Positions 26,749-36,393 of a DNA stretch of 52,819 nucleotides are shown in pieces. The DNA is from Planctomycetota bacterium (lineage in GTDB: Bacteria; Planctomycetota; UBA11346): NCBI GenBank assembly GCA_028280785.1, contig JANQLF010000178.1, positions 1 through 52,819 on the forward strand, read 5' to 3'. Position 1 is the first letter of the stretch; each line of letters opens with the position of its first letter. Under the pieces are notes generated by a model. It saw only the letters and a program-made list of their open reading frames with translations, made no database searches and had not been told where the DNA came from. The position numbers and the translations under genes are program-made.

Positions 26749-28818
26749 ATGCGATTATTAATACTATGCTGTCTACTTTTTCCGGTGCTGAGTTTGTACG
26801 GTGCGGCTACACTGACGATGCCTAGTGGCTATGCTGGTACCTGGCCAGAGCCATGGTTCGGTAAGAGTCGTGGTGCTGATACTGCCGTTGCTGACCCCAA
26901 TGGCGTTGAAGGTGATCCGAGTCATGACTTTGATTATGGTAAAGATCAATGGGGTTATTGGGCGAATATAGAAATTGATAACGGTGATGGCACCTTTTAT
27001 GCGATCGAAATGCGTTACATCCCAGTTCAAGCGCAGGATTATGGCAACGGTGCAATTAGTGGTGCCTATTTAATGGGTGCGCCGTTAGATGAGCAGGGAT
27101 CGCGGATTGAAGAAAAACCACAGGTAGTCGTACCAACAAATGATATTAACGGTAATCGCGGTATGTGGGTCTCAGCTGGAGAAGTGACGAAATATGCATG
27201 GCGCCATTATGTTGGAAGTTTGCATGCACAGAAATATCCAGATGAAGAACGAAGCCGTGCAGTGGATCGGGTTTATTACACTGCGCCAGCAGGGAGTAGT
27301 GATGTCTTTGATTTTTGTACTGCACTCGGTGGTGATATTAGTCGAACAGTTGATATTCCAACCGAAAAAGAATGGGAATATTTATGTCGTTCCGGCACCC
27401 AGACCGCTTTTTATACTGGTCGCATTCTTGATGGTGTCACTGGCGGCGTTTCTTTTAATTTGAATACATCGAGTAGTGATTTTAGGTATGACTTTTCAGA
27501 GGCAGACATCGGCAGTAATCCGGCAGATATACCACTTGGTAATGGAAACACACCAGCATGGGTTTATGTCGTTAGCAGTGTAAATGCTGACGGAAAGGCT
27601 ATTTCATCTTCAAAAACGCGCGAAATACATGGGACGATAACCATTGGCGGTAGTAGCACGGTGACGATGGCAACCTCTGCACATTTTGACAGCCGTTTCC
27701 AGCATCGTTACGCTTATGATTATTTTGGTGCCTGGACGCCTATATTGATGGTTTATGAATTAGTTGGCGCTAACTATGAGCAACGACCTTATGCTGACCC
27801 GACTGACACAACAAAGGATTACTATTACCGATCATTAAGTGATAAAAATAATTATTATAAAATTTCGACGCATACTGCTGATTTAGTACAAGCTAACTAT
27901 CCTGGCAGTCACCATAACAATTGTCCGGATCCAACACCTTTTTGGCTGCAATTGCCTGAACGTGGTGGTGATTGGTATTATCCGAACTATCCAAATTTGG
28001 CTACTGTCCCGGAGCAAATGGAGTACAGAGAAATGGTACTCGCTTACGTGCGTTATAAACCGGTAGGCGCGAGTGCTGATACACGCAATGTGGTTATGGC
28101 AGAATGGGAAGAAGCCTTTGATGGAACGTATGTTTTAGTTAACGAGCCAGGATTGACTACTGATTCCTATGTGAAGCGGATGCATCCAATCCACACTACT
28201 TATACGCGTTATCGTTATTTTAATTCAGGTTCAGAGAAAACGAATACACTGCCTGTAGATGTTCCCCAGGCGGATATAGAAGCAGCGGCTTTGGCTACCG
28301 TGCCCTCTAACGAAAAAGGCAAAAATGGTGATACGGACGGAGATGGTGATGATGATGATATGACGGTAAATGATTATCTCGATTATCATCGTAAAGTAGC
28401 TCAAGATCATTTTGAAGTAAATAAATTGCAGAAAGACTTTTGGGTGCCAACAACTCAGGCTGAAATTGATAATATTAATAAAGGGGACATCGTTGATTTT
28501 GGTACTGAAAATCCTGATTTTATGAATTTCACCCCACAGATTCAAATCATTGGTGCTGATGCTGTTCAAACCACTACTGCTGACATCGGTCGCAGCCCTT
28601 GGGGCTTGATTAATATGCATGGTAATTTGGAGGAATGGACCAAGACGACCTGGGATGGCAGGTCCAATCATAAGAAGCACACCAGTGGGTCTCTGCAAGT
28701 CACGCGAGGGGGATCACTGCTCTTAGGTGCCGATCGTTGTCGCAGTGCGGCGCGTACAGGGCGTGATGCAACAGAATTATACGATGATATGGGCTTTCGC
28801 TTTGTGATTAGGAACTGA
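26749..28818 (+). CDS. Secreted SUMF1-fold (C-type-lectin-like) protein with a large insertion
   Basis: The product is 689 residues with a signal peptide (about 1-20) and an AGAGG ribosome site. SUMF1 landmarks occur in two blocks: GEVTKYAWRHYVG, DIPTEKEWEYLCRSGTQTAFYTG (about 150-225) and SPWGLINMHGNLEEWTKTTW, VTRGGSLLLGADRCRSAART, GFRFVI (about 615-689). Nearly 400 residues separate them, so the domain is split by a long insertion; that insertion includes a DTDGDGDDDD calcium-type loop. Only one of the two catalytic cysteine positions of formylglycine-generating enzymes is a Cys, so sulfatase maturation is unlikely. The C-terminal CLec fold suggests ligand display or binding at the cell surface. 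It is 40 bases after the pseudopilin cassette and may be its cargo or tip adhesin (inference). Confidence 0.8.
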   Translation: MRLLILCCLLFPVLSLYGAATLTMPSGYAGTWPEPWFGKSRGADTAVADPNGVEGDPSHDFDYGKDQWGYWANIEIDNGDGTFYAIEMRYIPVQAQDYGNGAISGAYLMGAPLDEQGSRIEEKPQVVVPTNDINGNRGMWVSAGEVTKYAWRHYVGSLHAQKYPDEERSRAVDRVYYTAPAGSSDVFDFCTALGGDISRTVDIPTEKEWEYLCRSGTQTAFYTGRILDGVTGGVSFNLNTSSSDFRYDFSEADIGSNPADIPLGNGNTPAWVYVVSSVNADGKAISSSKTREIHGTITIGGSSTVTMATSAHFDSRFQHRYAYDYFGAWTPILMVYELVGANYEQRPYADPTDTTKDYYYRSLSDKNNYYKISTHTADLVQANYPGSHHNNCPDPTPFWLQLPERGGDWYYPNYPNLATVPEQMEYREMVLAYVRYKPVGASADTRNVVMAEWEEAFDGTYVLVNEPGLTTDSYVKRMHPIHTTYTRYRYFNSGSEKTNTLPVDVPQADIEAAALATVPSNEKGKNGDTDGDGDDDDMTVNDYLDYHRKVAQDHFEVNKLQKDFWVPTTQAEIDNINKGDIVDFGTENPDFMNFTPQIQIIGADAVQTTTADIGRSPWGLINMHGNLEEWTKTTWDGRSNHKKHTSGSLQVTRGGSLLLGADRCRSAARTGRDATELYDDMGFRFVIRN

Positions 28819-28891
28819 GTCAGTTAGTAGGCTCTGCTCTTAAACTGCGGCAGGCCCTTTGCTGTAGTCAATTGCCTTATAAATTCTATCT

Positions 28892-30202
28892 ATGCCAGCA
28901 GTCTTTCACTGTCCCTATTGTGAAAAACAATATCCTAAAAAATCTTCGCTCATCGGGCGCAAGGTTCGCTGTAGCGACTGTAAGAATATTTTTGCGCTCC
29001 AGGGTGATGGCACGGTTCTCAAGGTAGATCAAGAGGGTCAAGGCGCAGCGACAAATAAGGCCGGAACTGGCAGCTCCAAGCATCAGGTTACCAGACAACT
29101 AACCAGGCGAAACAAGCGTGTTGATGTCCAAGCAGTTAGTGCCCGTATAGAGCAAAGCCGTTCATCGTTACGCGATGCTGCGCAAGCAGCTTTATCTGGT
29201 GCACAAAAAGAATCCGTTAACGAACGACAGGATAAAAAACAAAGCGGAGCGCAACGAAAAGAAATAGAAATTTACCGCAGTAAACAGCAGGCACCCAATC
29301 CTTTAATTAAATTTATCAGTTTTGCAGTTATGATCTTGTTGTTGATTGTCGCTATAATTGCACTATTGCCAGAGGAGACGCCTCAGCAACGGGCATTAAC
29401 TCATTTCGCATCTTTAGTTGAACAAGATAAGTCAAAATATCCTTTACGTATGTTGGAATATCGAAAGCGGATGTGGGTGTATTCTCGTGATGGTCAAGAA
29501 CTGCCAGAAATAATTCTCAATGCTGATAAATCTGAGATGGGCGAACTGCAGGAATTGCCTTGGCAACGTTTGAGTGACATTTGTCAAAAGCACTTTGGTG
29601 GTATGTCTTCGATGCCATTTTTTGCAATTATGGCTGAAAGCGAAAAGCAAGCTATGGTCGAGCAGATGTGGGAAGACTATAACGATAAAAATTTTATTGA
29701 AGGATTTTATAGAAAACTAAAACAGGCAAAAATCCAATATATTCACTTTCGCAAAATTCCCGAATTATTAAAGAGCGAAAGTATTGGTGATCGTGAGGCT
29801 TATATTATCAGCTTATTGCTTGCCGGCACCAGTGATCAACAAGGCAGCCCCTGTAGTGACTTTGGTCTAATGAGTAGTATTAAAGCACAATCAGCCTTTA
29901 TCTGTGAATTCAGTGGTAGTGGTGGTTTGAAATTAGTCGAACGTGCCAATGACTATGAGGTTTTGGGGGCAACAGACTTTTGTGGTATCATTCTTGGTTT
30001 CTCCGGAATTCCTGGACGAGAGGATCAGTGGCGTGTTTTAGATGTTCGGCCTGGGAAAAATATCAATAAATATTATGATCAGCACTATAATCCGTTTTCA
30101 GCAATCACGGTTCGTGTTAGCGATTATATAAAAAGGAACTATTTGAGCATTGAGGACCAAAAGACCTTAAACCAGCAGAATACGGCGGGGGCTGAGGAAT
30201 GA
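28892..30202 (+). CDS. Zinc-ribbon, single-pass membrane protein of unknown function
   Basis: The product is 436 residues. Residues about 4-32 are an MJ0042-type zinc ribbon (CPYC, 17 residues, CSDC), followed by a Ser/Gln/Lys-rich disordered stretch and a single membrane helix at about 145-165 (FISFAVMILLLIVAIIALL). The remaining 270 residues are extracytoplasmic if the zinc ribbon is inside, and I recognise no family. Such Zn-ribbon plus membrane-helix proteins are common in PVC and deltaproteobacterial envelopes. No Shine-Dalgarno precedes the ATG; a TATAAA lies 9 bases upstream (28878-28883), so a local leaderless start is possible. It is 46 bases before the pseudokinase gene, suggesting a shared membrane complex. 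Confidence 0.75.
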   Translation: MPAVFHCPYCEKQYPKKSSLIGRKVRCSDCKNIFALQGDGTVLKVDQEGQGAATNKAGTGSSKHQVTRQLTRRNKRVDVQAVSARIEQSRSSLRDAAQAALSGAQKESVNERQDKKQSGAQRKEIEIYRSKQQAPNPLIKFISFAVMILLLIVAIIALLPEETPQQRALTHFASLVEQDKSKYPLRMLEYRKRMWVYSRDGQELPEIILNADKSEMGELQELPWQRLSDICQKHFGGMSSMPFFAIMAESEKQAMVEQMWEDYNDKNFIEGFYRKLKQAKIQYIHFRKIPELLKSESIGDREAYIISLLLAGTSDQQGSPCSDFGLMSSIKAQSAFICEFSGSGGLKLVERANDYEVLGATDFCGIILGFSGIPGREDQWRVLDVRPGKNINKYYDQHYNPFSAITVRVSDYIKRNYLSIEDQKTLNQQNTAGAEE

Positions 30203-30248
30203 TGCATAAGAGGCGTGTTTGTTTCGTTGACGCGGAGGTGAGTAAATC

Positions 30249-33200
30249 ATGATATTTGACGATTTATTTACTGACAAACTAAATAAAACCGTAATTGGTG
30301 GTAAGCTTGACGATTCACTCGTTGAAGGTTTAGAGAATATAGAAACTGTTGACGATAGCAGTGCAACGGTCGATACCAAGGAATCACATGACGTTAATTT
30401 AGAAATCGAATCAATTATTAGCAAGCTGAACGAATCGCAGTCCGGCTTAGAGATGAATCGCTATGAAACGGCAACATTTTTACAGTCGGTTAACAATGAC
30501 GAATGTGTCTTATTGGTCAAAGATGCCGACCTGGATCGTGTTGTCGAGGCACATGTTTTAAATCAAGAGCAGGTCGTAGATCCTGAACAGCATTCTGAAT
30601 TAATCCACGAAGCCCTTATTCTCGGTGGTCTCGACCATCCAGGAATTCCGCCGATTTATGATCTTAATATTTCATCGAATCAGTGGGTCTATTGTACGCT
30701 GAAACACATAGACGGTTTCCCGCTGTCCTTGTTGTGTGTTAAGCACGAAGAGGTGATTGATGAACGAATCACCATTCACGACACGGTCACTGATATCGTT
30801 AGGAATTTCATTAAAATAGCCGAAATTTTGCAATATGCTCATAATGCCAACATCATACATCGTAATATTAAACCTGATAATTTTATCATTGATGATCATG
30901 GACAAGTTTATGTAACCGCGTGGGGTAATGCCTTCGATACTGAGCACGACGCTCCTGATTTTCATATATTGCGCGGAACGCCATTATATATGAGCCCTGA
31001 GCAAGCTGCATGCACCGAAGTTGATCATCGTACCGATATCTACGGATTTGGTGCTAGTCTATTCCATGTTTTATTTAAACGTCCGCACATGATGCGTGGT
31101 GATTTCGATGATTTCTTGGACGCACGAAAAGAAGCAGTCATTGATAATGCGTTAGAATTCGAGCAGCATAAATCAACGGCGCAGCTGTTAGCAATCTGTA
31201 AACGTTGTTTAGCGTCTGTGGAAGATCGTTATCAGACAATGGAAGAATTATTATCTGATTTAAAAGCTTATCAAAAATCTCAAGATCGTTTAGGTTCGAA
31301 ACAAAAAACTGCATCGAATTCTCTGTATTGGATTGTAATCATTTTGCTTGTAGTGGTAGGCGCGGCTTGGTTTGCTTATCACAATTATGCTCAGCGCCAT
31401 GCAGGCTGGGGTAATCCAATTTATACCGAAACGTTTGAAAATGATGAGCAGTGGAATAGTAAATGGGCGCATGTGCAGGGTTCATTTGAATTACCAACTG
31501 ATGATAAGCGTGTCGTAACCAAAGACGGTGGTACGGCTTATTTCTGGTTTTATAAACAACGTTTGCATGGCGGTGCTGCTATAGAATTTGAAGCTGAAAT
31601 GTTGCCGGGATCGAACCCGGGCGATTTGTCGGTTGTCTATGCGAAGGATCCAGATGACAAGATAGCAGAGGGCAAACATCCTGGCAGGCGGATTTATTAC
31701 CTGCAGCATGGTGCCGTCGGCAATGTTTGTTCTATGATCGAAGGACCACGTGGTCGCTTGGATTACACCAACCAATCGCTTGAAAATGGCGTGCGCTATA
31801 AGATTCGTGGTGAAGTAGAAGGTAAGCAATTAAAGCTGTATTTGGATGGTGAGCTCTTGTGTTCTTATGAATTACTGTTTCCAGTCTCATCGGGTTACAT
31901 CGGTATCTATGCTTATTGGGGTGGTAAGGCTTTTGATAATATAAAAATTTATAACCGTGAATTGCCAGAAGTGGCCAACGTTGTGAAAATGGGTGATCTT
32001 TTATTAGAGCACAAGGTCTATAAGCCAGCATTAGAACATTATCAACGTATCGTTCGTCAACATGCTGGAACTGATTTAGGTAAGGAAGGTACCTATAAAT
32101 CAGGGCTGTGTTATTACCATATGGAGGAAGTCGATAAAGCATTTGAAATATGGAAGCCCTTAGAGCAGTCTGAATATTTTTCTCAAATAAATTTCTTTAG
32201 GTGGAAAGAATTAGAGCGCGTTTCCGACTATCATACCTTATTACGGCAAATGTATGCATTTTATCGATCAGCTGATGATAAATTGCGCGTGCGTATTCGT
32301 GAACAATGGGGTATATTTCTTTATCAAGTGCGCGTTAAGGGATGGAAAGAACTGACCCGAGAATTCTTGCGATTCCGCGACAAGAGCTTCCCTGATGATC
32401 AGATCTTTAGTGGTGAGACCTATAAGGCCTTAGAGCTCTTGGATATCCCAGACAAAGCGCTCGAACTATTTCCTGATCAACCAAAATATGTCATTTCAGC
32501 GCTTAGTCAGATGGGTGAATATCAAAAAATAATTGATAATTACCCAGGAACGCGATCGGCGTTAGCTCAATCCTTGTTGGCATCTGGCCAAGCCCAGCGT
32601 GTTATTGATGAATTTAGTGACATAACGGGTGTTTATTTTAGTGCTTTAATGGAATTAGATTTAATTGATCGTGCTGAGAAAGAGTTTGCTGATAATAGAA
32701 CATATTATCAGAAAGTGCTGATGGCGAAGGGAGAATATGACAAAGTCATTGAACTCTATCCTGAGACCAGAGTAAGTGCTGCTGCCGCTATGTTACGCGA
32801 TGGTAATGGTCAACATTTTGTCGATTATACACCTGATGATGCAAAACGGTCTTACGATGGCTATGACGCGATAACCAGTCTGCATTTAGATCGCTATATG
32901 AATAATGAGCATACGGTTACCACCGAAATGTATGAGAAAGCGGAGTCAGTAAATTATTTCGAATGTGTACAACCAGGAATACGTTTCCATCGCTTATTAT
33001 TGCCTGATATTTTATCGCATTTCAAAGGTAATCCCGATGCTTTACAGCGTACACTCCGGAAGATATGGGATGAACGCAAACGTATTAACCATATGCGTCA
33101 TTGGCATAATATCGGCTTGTTACTCGGTGAGTTGGACAAAAAAGCATATATGGCGCAACCGCATAAATTAAGTATTGACTCAGAATACTATTTCTATGCA

Positions 33201-33350
33201 GCGCTTCATAATGATTTGAAAAATAATAAAGATGCGGCGCTGAAGTTGTATCGTGCGTATAAATCCTTACCGTTACATAAGCGTGCACATAGTAAATTGC
33301 TGTTGTATAAGAAATTTGTTGATTTCAGAATAGCTGAATTGTCGAAATAA
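30249..33350 (+). CDS. Membrane pseudokinase with extracytoplasmic LamG-like and TPR regions
   Basis: The product is 1033 residues with a near-ideal GGAGGTG ribosome site. Residues about 75-345 have the Ser/Thr kinase (PknB-type) fold: HEALILGGLDHPGIPPIYDL (helix C and strand 4), GTPLYMSPEQA and DIYGFGASLFHVLF. All three catalytic landmarks are altered: the VAIK-type lysine is His (VEAHVL, residue 102), HRD is HRN (204-206), and the DFG/DWG aspartate is Ala (AWG, 224-226). It is therefore a predicted pseudokinase. A membrane helix lies at about 358-380, a concanavalin/LamG- or DUF1080-like sandwich at about 395-590, and TPR-like helical repeats from about 600 to the end. It probably acts as a scaffold or sensor joined to the upstream pseudopilus/SUMF1 genes (inference). 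Confidence 0.85.
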   Translation: MIFDDLFTDKLNKTVIGGKLDDSLVEGLENIETVDDSSATVDTKESHDVNLEIESIISKLNESQSGLEMNRYETATFLQSVNNDECVLLVKDADLDRVVEAHVLNQEQVVDPEQHSELIHEALILGGLDHPGIPPIYDLNISSNQWVYCTLKHIDGFPLSLLCVKHEEVIDERITIHDTVTDIVRNFIKIAEILQYAHNANIIHRNIKPDNFIIDDHGQVYVTAWGNAFDTEHDAPDFHILRGTPLYMSPEQAACTEVDHRTDIYGFGASLFHVLFKRPHMMRGDFDDFLDARKEAVIDNALEFEQHKSTAQLLAICKRCLASVEDRYQTMEELLSDLKAYQKSQDRLGSKQKTASNSLYWIVIILLVVVGAAWFAYHNYAQRHAGWGNPIYTETFENDEQWNSKWAHVQGSFELPTDDKRVVTKDGGTAYFWFYKQRLHGGAAIEFEAEMLPGSNPGDLSVVYAKDPDDKIAEGKHPGRRIYYLQHGAVGNVCSMIEGPRGRLDYTNQSLENGVRYKIRGEVEGKQLKLYLDGELLCSYELLFPVSSGYIGIYAYWGGKAFDNIKIYNRELPEVANVVKMGDLLLEHKVYKPALEHYQRIVRQHAGTDLGKEGTYKSGLCYYHMEEVDKAFEIWKPLEQSEYFSQINFFRWKELERVSDYHTLLRQMYAFYRSADDKLRVRIREQWGIFLYQVRVKGWKELTREFLRFRDKSFPDDQIFSGETYKALELLDIPDKALELFPDQPKYVISALSQMGEYQKIIDNYPGTRSALAQSLLASGQAQRVIDEFSDITGVYFSALMELDLIDRAEKEFADNRTYYQKVLMAKGEYDKVIELYPETRVSAAAAMLRDGNGQHFVDYTPDDAKRSYDGYDAITSLHLDRYMNNEHTVTTEMYEKAESVNYFECVQPGIRFHRLLLPDILSHFKGNPDALQRTLRKIWDERKRINHMRHWHNIGLLLGELDKKAYMAQPHKLSIDSEYYFYAALHNDLKNNKDAALKLYRAYKSLPLHKRAHSKLLLYKKFVDFRIAELSK

Positions 33351-33362
33351 TTAGCGAGAGTT

Positions 33363-34406
33363 ATGGAAAGAGACGGTTTACACTTTTTCTATGAACCACG
33401 CATTATTTTTGAGGCTAACGCTCAATGGCGCTATGGTCGCGAACCAATCCTTCGTCAGATGCCTGATGGATCATTGATCTGTTGGATATATTCAGGTGGT
33501 CTGCGTGAACCTGATAATGACAATGTTATTATCATAACACGCAGCAATGATCGAGGTGAAACATGGACACGGCCAGAATTATTATTTGATCATCCAAATC
33601 GAGGTGTTTGGGGCACCGAAATATTCACAGAGGCAAATGTCTGTCTCGGCTTTGTGCACACCTTTGATGCACCATCACATTATTTGGAATTACGCACTGC
33701 ATTATCCTTTAGCAATGATAATGGCATATCGTGGTCGGAACCAATTGCCCCGCACGGTATTCCAGCAAATATGAGTGTGCGCCAAGGTATTTGTTCATCT
33801 GATGGTACCTGGATATTCCCTGTTTATTGGCAGGAATGTAATAAGGGTTGGACATTACCGGCAATGGAAGCATCCACGCCATTTAGTTCGGGTGTTATTC
33901 GCTCCACAGACCACGGTGAGACCTTTTCGCTACATGGATATATTACTGCTGAAAATCAGACACTGTGGGAATCGAATATTGTAGAAACAGCCGATGGATT
34001 ATTAATGTTGATTCGCGCTGATCGCACTAATGTGCTGTATAAAAGCATGAGTACCGATGGCGGCATAGGCTGGTCCGCAGCAGAACCAACAGACATTCCA
34101 AGTCCTGGAACAAAAATAACATTACTTAAACACAAAGAGCGAATTTTGCTTTTGCATAATCCTACGAATTGTGAAATAGGACGAAAACGCATTGAGCTGT
34201 GGGTAAGTGAAGATCAAGGTGAAACGTGGCCTATACAAAAACCCTTGGTCGAAGTCGTTGGTGACAATACCTCAGAATATGGTGGCGGTCGGATGATCTG
34301 TTATCCACATGCGTTCTTAGATAATGATGAAGAAATTTTATACATCGCCGTAGATTCAAAGACGCATCATTATTTATTGAAGGTACCCTATCAGGATTTT
34401 GCTTAG
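33363..34406 (+). CDS. Sialidase-like BNR-repeat protein
   Basis: The product is 347 residues and has five Asp-box motifs, S-x-D-x-G-x-x-W/F: SNDRGETW, SNDNGISW, STDHGETF, STDGGIGW and SEDQGETW, spaced roughly 50-65 residues apart. This is the six-bladed sialidase/neuraminidase propeller fold. The usual N-terminal F/Y-R-I-P arginine motif is replaced by EPILRQMPDG, so true sialidase activity is uncertain. No signal peptide is present, so it is probably cytoplasmic and acts on an imported sugar. It starts 12 bases after the pseudokinase gene and could be co-transcribed with it. The family is abundant in PVC glycan-degradation loci. Confidence 0.82.
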   Translation: MERDGLHFFYEPRIIFEANAQWRYGREPILRQMPDGSLICWIYSGGLREPDNDNVIIITRSNDRGETWTRPELLFDHPNRGVWGTEIFTEANVCLGFVHTFDAPSHYLELRTALSFSNDNGISWSEPIAPHGIPANMSVRQGICSSDGTWIFPVYWQECNKGWTLPAMEASTPFSSGVIRSTDHGETFSLHGYITAENQTLWESNIVETADGLLMLIRADRTNVLYKSMSTDGGIGWSAAEPTDIPSPGTKITLLKHKERILLLHNPTNCEIGRKRIELWVSEDQGETWPIQKPLVEVVGDNTSEYGGGRMICYPHAFLDNDEEILYIAVDSKTHHYLLKVPYQDFA

Positions 34407-34563
34407 ATATTGTTATAGAATACTCATAAGTGTGCTGATTTTAAATACAATTAATTGCGCACAGTCTACGTCATAATGGGATGGGTGGCTTGATCGGTAT
34501 TCTATTTAATGGTAAATGTAGCATAATTAATAAGACCAAGATTCAAAAATGAGGGGTGAAGCG

Positions 34564-36393
34564 ATGGCATGCCGCTGTGTGTTTCTGTATCTAATGATAC
34601 TCCTAAGCGCTTTACAGATATGCATTGCCGAAGATGGCTGGCAGGTTTGGCAAGAGTTCTATCGCCCCGATCCATTCGGCGGCATTGTACAAGTTGATTG
34701 GGAAGCAGGTGCAGACAAGGCACCGGCAGCTGAAACCTTAAGAGATGGTAATCTTGTGCTTCAGGTTCCACAAATGGGTGTCGTTTCGCGCCATCTCTTA
34801 TTAACTGTTCCAACTGGTGCGTCGTTTACAATTGAGACCAAAAGTAGTCATAAAAATATTCGGATAAACCTTTATCGCGAATGGTTCCATAAAAAATCTG
34901 ATGCAGATACCTATGTGCCTGAGGCTTTAATTCCCATTAAGACAGAGGAGTCATTAGTGCTACCCGATGCACAGATGAAGATTCCCAATCAAAAGTGGGC
35001 GGCGTTTTGGTTAGATGTTGATCTCTGGTCGGGTGTGGATGCTGGTCCATATACAGCTGAAGTGATTGCCAAAACAGCAAGCAAATCTTTTAGCCTATCC
35101 ATTGTTATCGAAGTCTTGCCATTTACTGTTAGTAAAAATCCTCCAATCATTGCAGATAATAATTGCTATGGTTTGGGCTTTGCCTTTAGCTTATTTAATT
35201 TACGCAAAAATAGTGTCGAAGATTATGCTAATAGCCCAGCTCTTGCACAGTCAATTCAAGATACGTACCGGCTCTTTGATGAGCATCGTTCAACTTTTCA
35301 TTCAGTGCCCTACGGTCACAGCGGTAGTATTAATCGACAATTAAGCCCGGTAGTGAGCGGGAGCGCAGCATCGCGACATGTCAGTGATTGGACACAATTC
35401 GATCAGATTTACGGCCCCTTGCTCGATGGTTCGGCATTTGCCGAGAGTAAATGGGGTGCGCGTCCAATAGATGGTATGTATTTGGCTATCAACCCTGAGT
35501 GGCCTGCTTCTTATGAAAAATGGGGTTATCCCGGTTATGAAATTGAGTTTACTAATGTTCTATCGGATATGGAAAAGCATTTTAGAGCAAGGGGCTGGAC
35601 CAAGACGAAGTTCGAAATGTTTTTTAATCATAAAAAGCGTTACAAAGTTTTTGCTTGGGATGGTGATGAAACGCGTTTTTTGAAAGACGACCCCTATTTT
35701 ATCAAGTTTTCTCAAATGTTAAAAAAAGCAGTCCCAGCTGACAGTCCAGTGGATTTTTCCTTTCGTCATGACGCCTCTTGGCGCATGCGTTCGCAGGTCG
35801 ATACGCTCAAGGGTCATGTCGATTTTTGGGTGATGAATGGCGGAATTTATTCTTTTTATCCAGAACTACCCAAGTTACTAAAAGATCGCGGTGATCGCAT
35901 TTGGATTTATGGCGGTGCGCCATCTGCTTATAATTCATTAATTGAAATGCTCGAATTGCCGTTTCGTGTTTGGATGACTGAGACCGAAGGCTATATTCGT
36001 TGGTCGACCGTTGGTCCGGGTGCTGATCCATATTTTTCCTTTGGTGGTGGCAGCACTGGTTTGGTTTTTCCTGGGCAAATCTTTGGTTTGGAAACACCTT
36101 TGCCGGGCATCCGCTTGAAGATTCAGCGCAATATGTTGCAAGACCTTAATTTACTTGAGCAGATCAAAGATAACAACGCTCGACAAATGGTTGCCGATAA
36201 AACTGGCATTAAACTCAGTGATTTCTGGAATCCCAATAATCCGGCGACTAAAAAAGAACCTAAAGAGTGGTCAAACATGACGGTTGGTGAAAATTCTGCT
36301 AAATCGCTTATTACTAAAAAACAACTCAGAGGGAAATGGTGGTTAGACATTCGTGATTTGGCCATTGCAGCATTGAAGGGAGCTCACAAATGA
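34564..36393 (+). CDS. Secreted short DUF4091 protein
   Basis: The product is 609 residues from the ATG at 34564. AGGGGTGA sits 5-6 bases before it, whereas the ATG at 34549 in the same frame has no such site. A signal peptide covers about residues 1-22. It lacks the N-terminal DNRLRE-type domain of the other paralogues and goes almost directly into a beta-sandwich and the DUF4091 region. The WxxDEP motif is degenerate (WDGDET near residue 364) and the F-R-x-D-x-S-R motif reads FRHDASWRMR, so its catalytic chemistry may be altered or lost. RLKIQRNMLQDLNLLEQ replaces RxGQDxExL. The 4-base ATGA overlap with the next gene implies translational coupling. Confidence 0.85.
   Translation: MACRCVFLYLMILLSALQICIAEDGWQVWQEFYRPDPFGGIVQVDWEAGADKAPAAETLRDGNLVLQVPQMGVVSRHLLLTVPTGASFTIETKSSHKNIRINLYREWFHKKSDADTYVPEALIPIKTEESLVLPDAQMKIPNQKWAAFWLDVDLWSGVDAGPYTAEVIAKTASKSFSLSIVIEVLPFTVSKNPPIIADNNCYGLGFAFSLFNLRKNSVEDYANSPALAQSIQDTYRLFDEHRSTFHSVPYGHSGSINRQLSPVVSGSAASRHVSDWTQFDQIYGPLLDGSAFAESKWGARPIDGMYLAINPEWPASYEKWGYPGYEIEFTNVLSDMEKHFRARGWTKTKFEMFFNHKKRYKVFAWDGDETRFLKDDPYFIKFSQMLKKAVPADSPVDFSFRHDASWRMRSQVDTLKGHVDFWVMNGGIYSFYPELPKLLKDRGDRIWIYGGAPSAYNSLIEMLELPFRVWMTETEGYIRWSTVGPGADPYFSFGGGSTGLVFPGQIFGLETPLPGIRLKIQRNMLQDLNLLEQIKDNNARQMVADKTGIKLSDFWNPNNPATKKEPKEWSNMTVGENSAKSLITKKQLRGKWWLDIRDLAIAALKGAHK

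Noticed and set aside
28231-28698. 155-codon open frame on the minus strand
   Set aside because: It is the antisense shadow of the SUMF1 gene: no ribosome site, no family resemblance and odd composition.
26749-28818. True formylglycine-generating (sulfatase-maturing) enzyme
   Set aside because: One of the two catalytic Cys positions is Leu, the domain is split by a large insertion, and no sulfatase gene is in the window.
31600-31680. tRNA-like T-arm on the minus strand (CCGGGTTCGATCCCGG)
   Set aside because: The T-stem and TTCGATC loop look perfect and a poor acceptor match exists, but no D-arm or anticodon stem can be drawn, and the sequence lies inside the pseudokinase coding frame.
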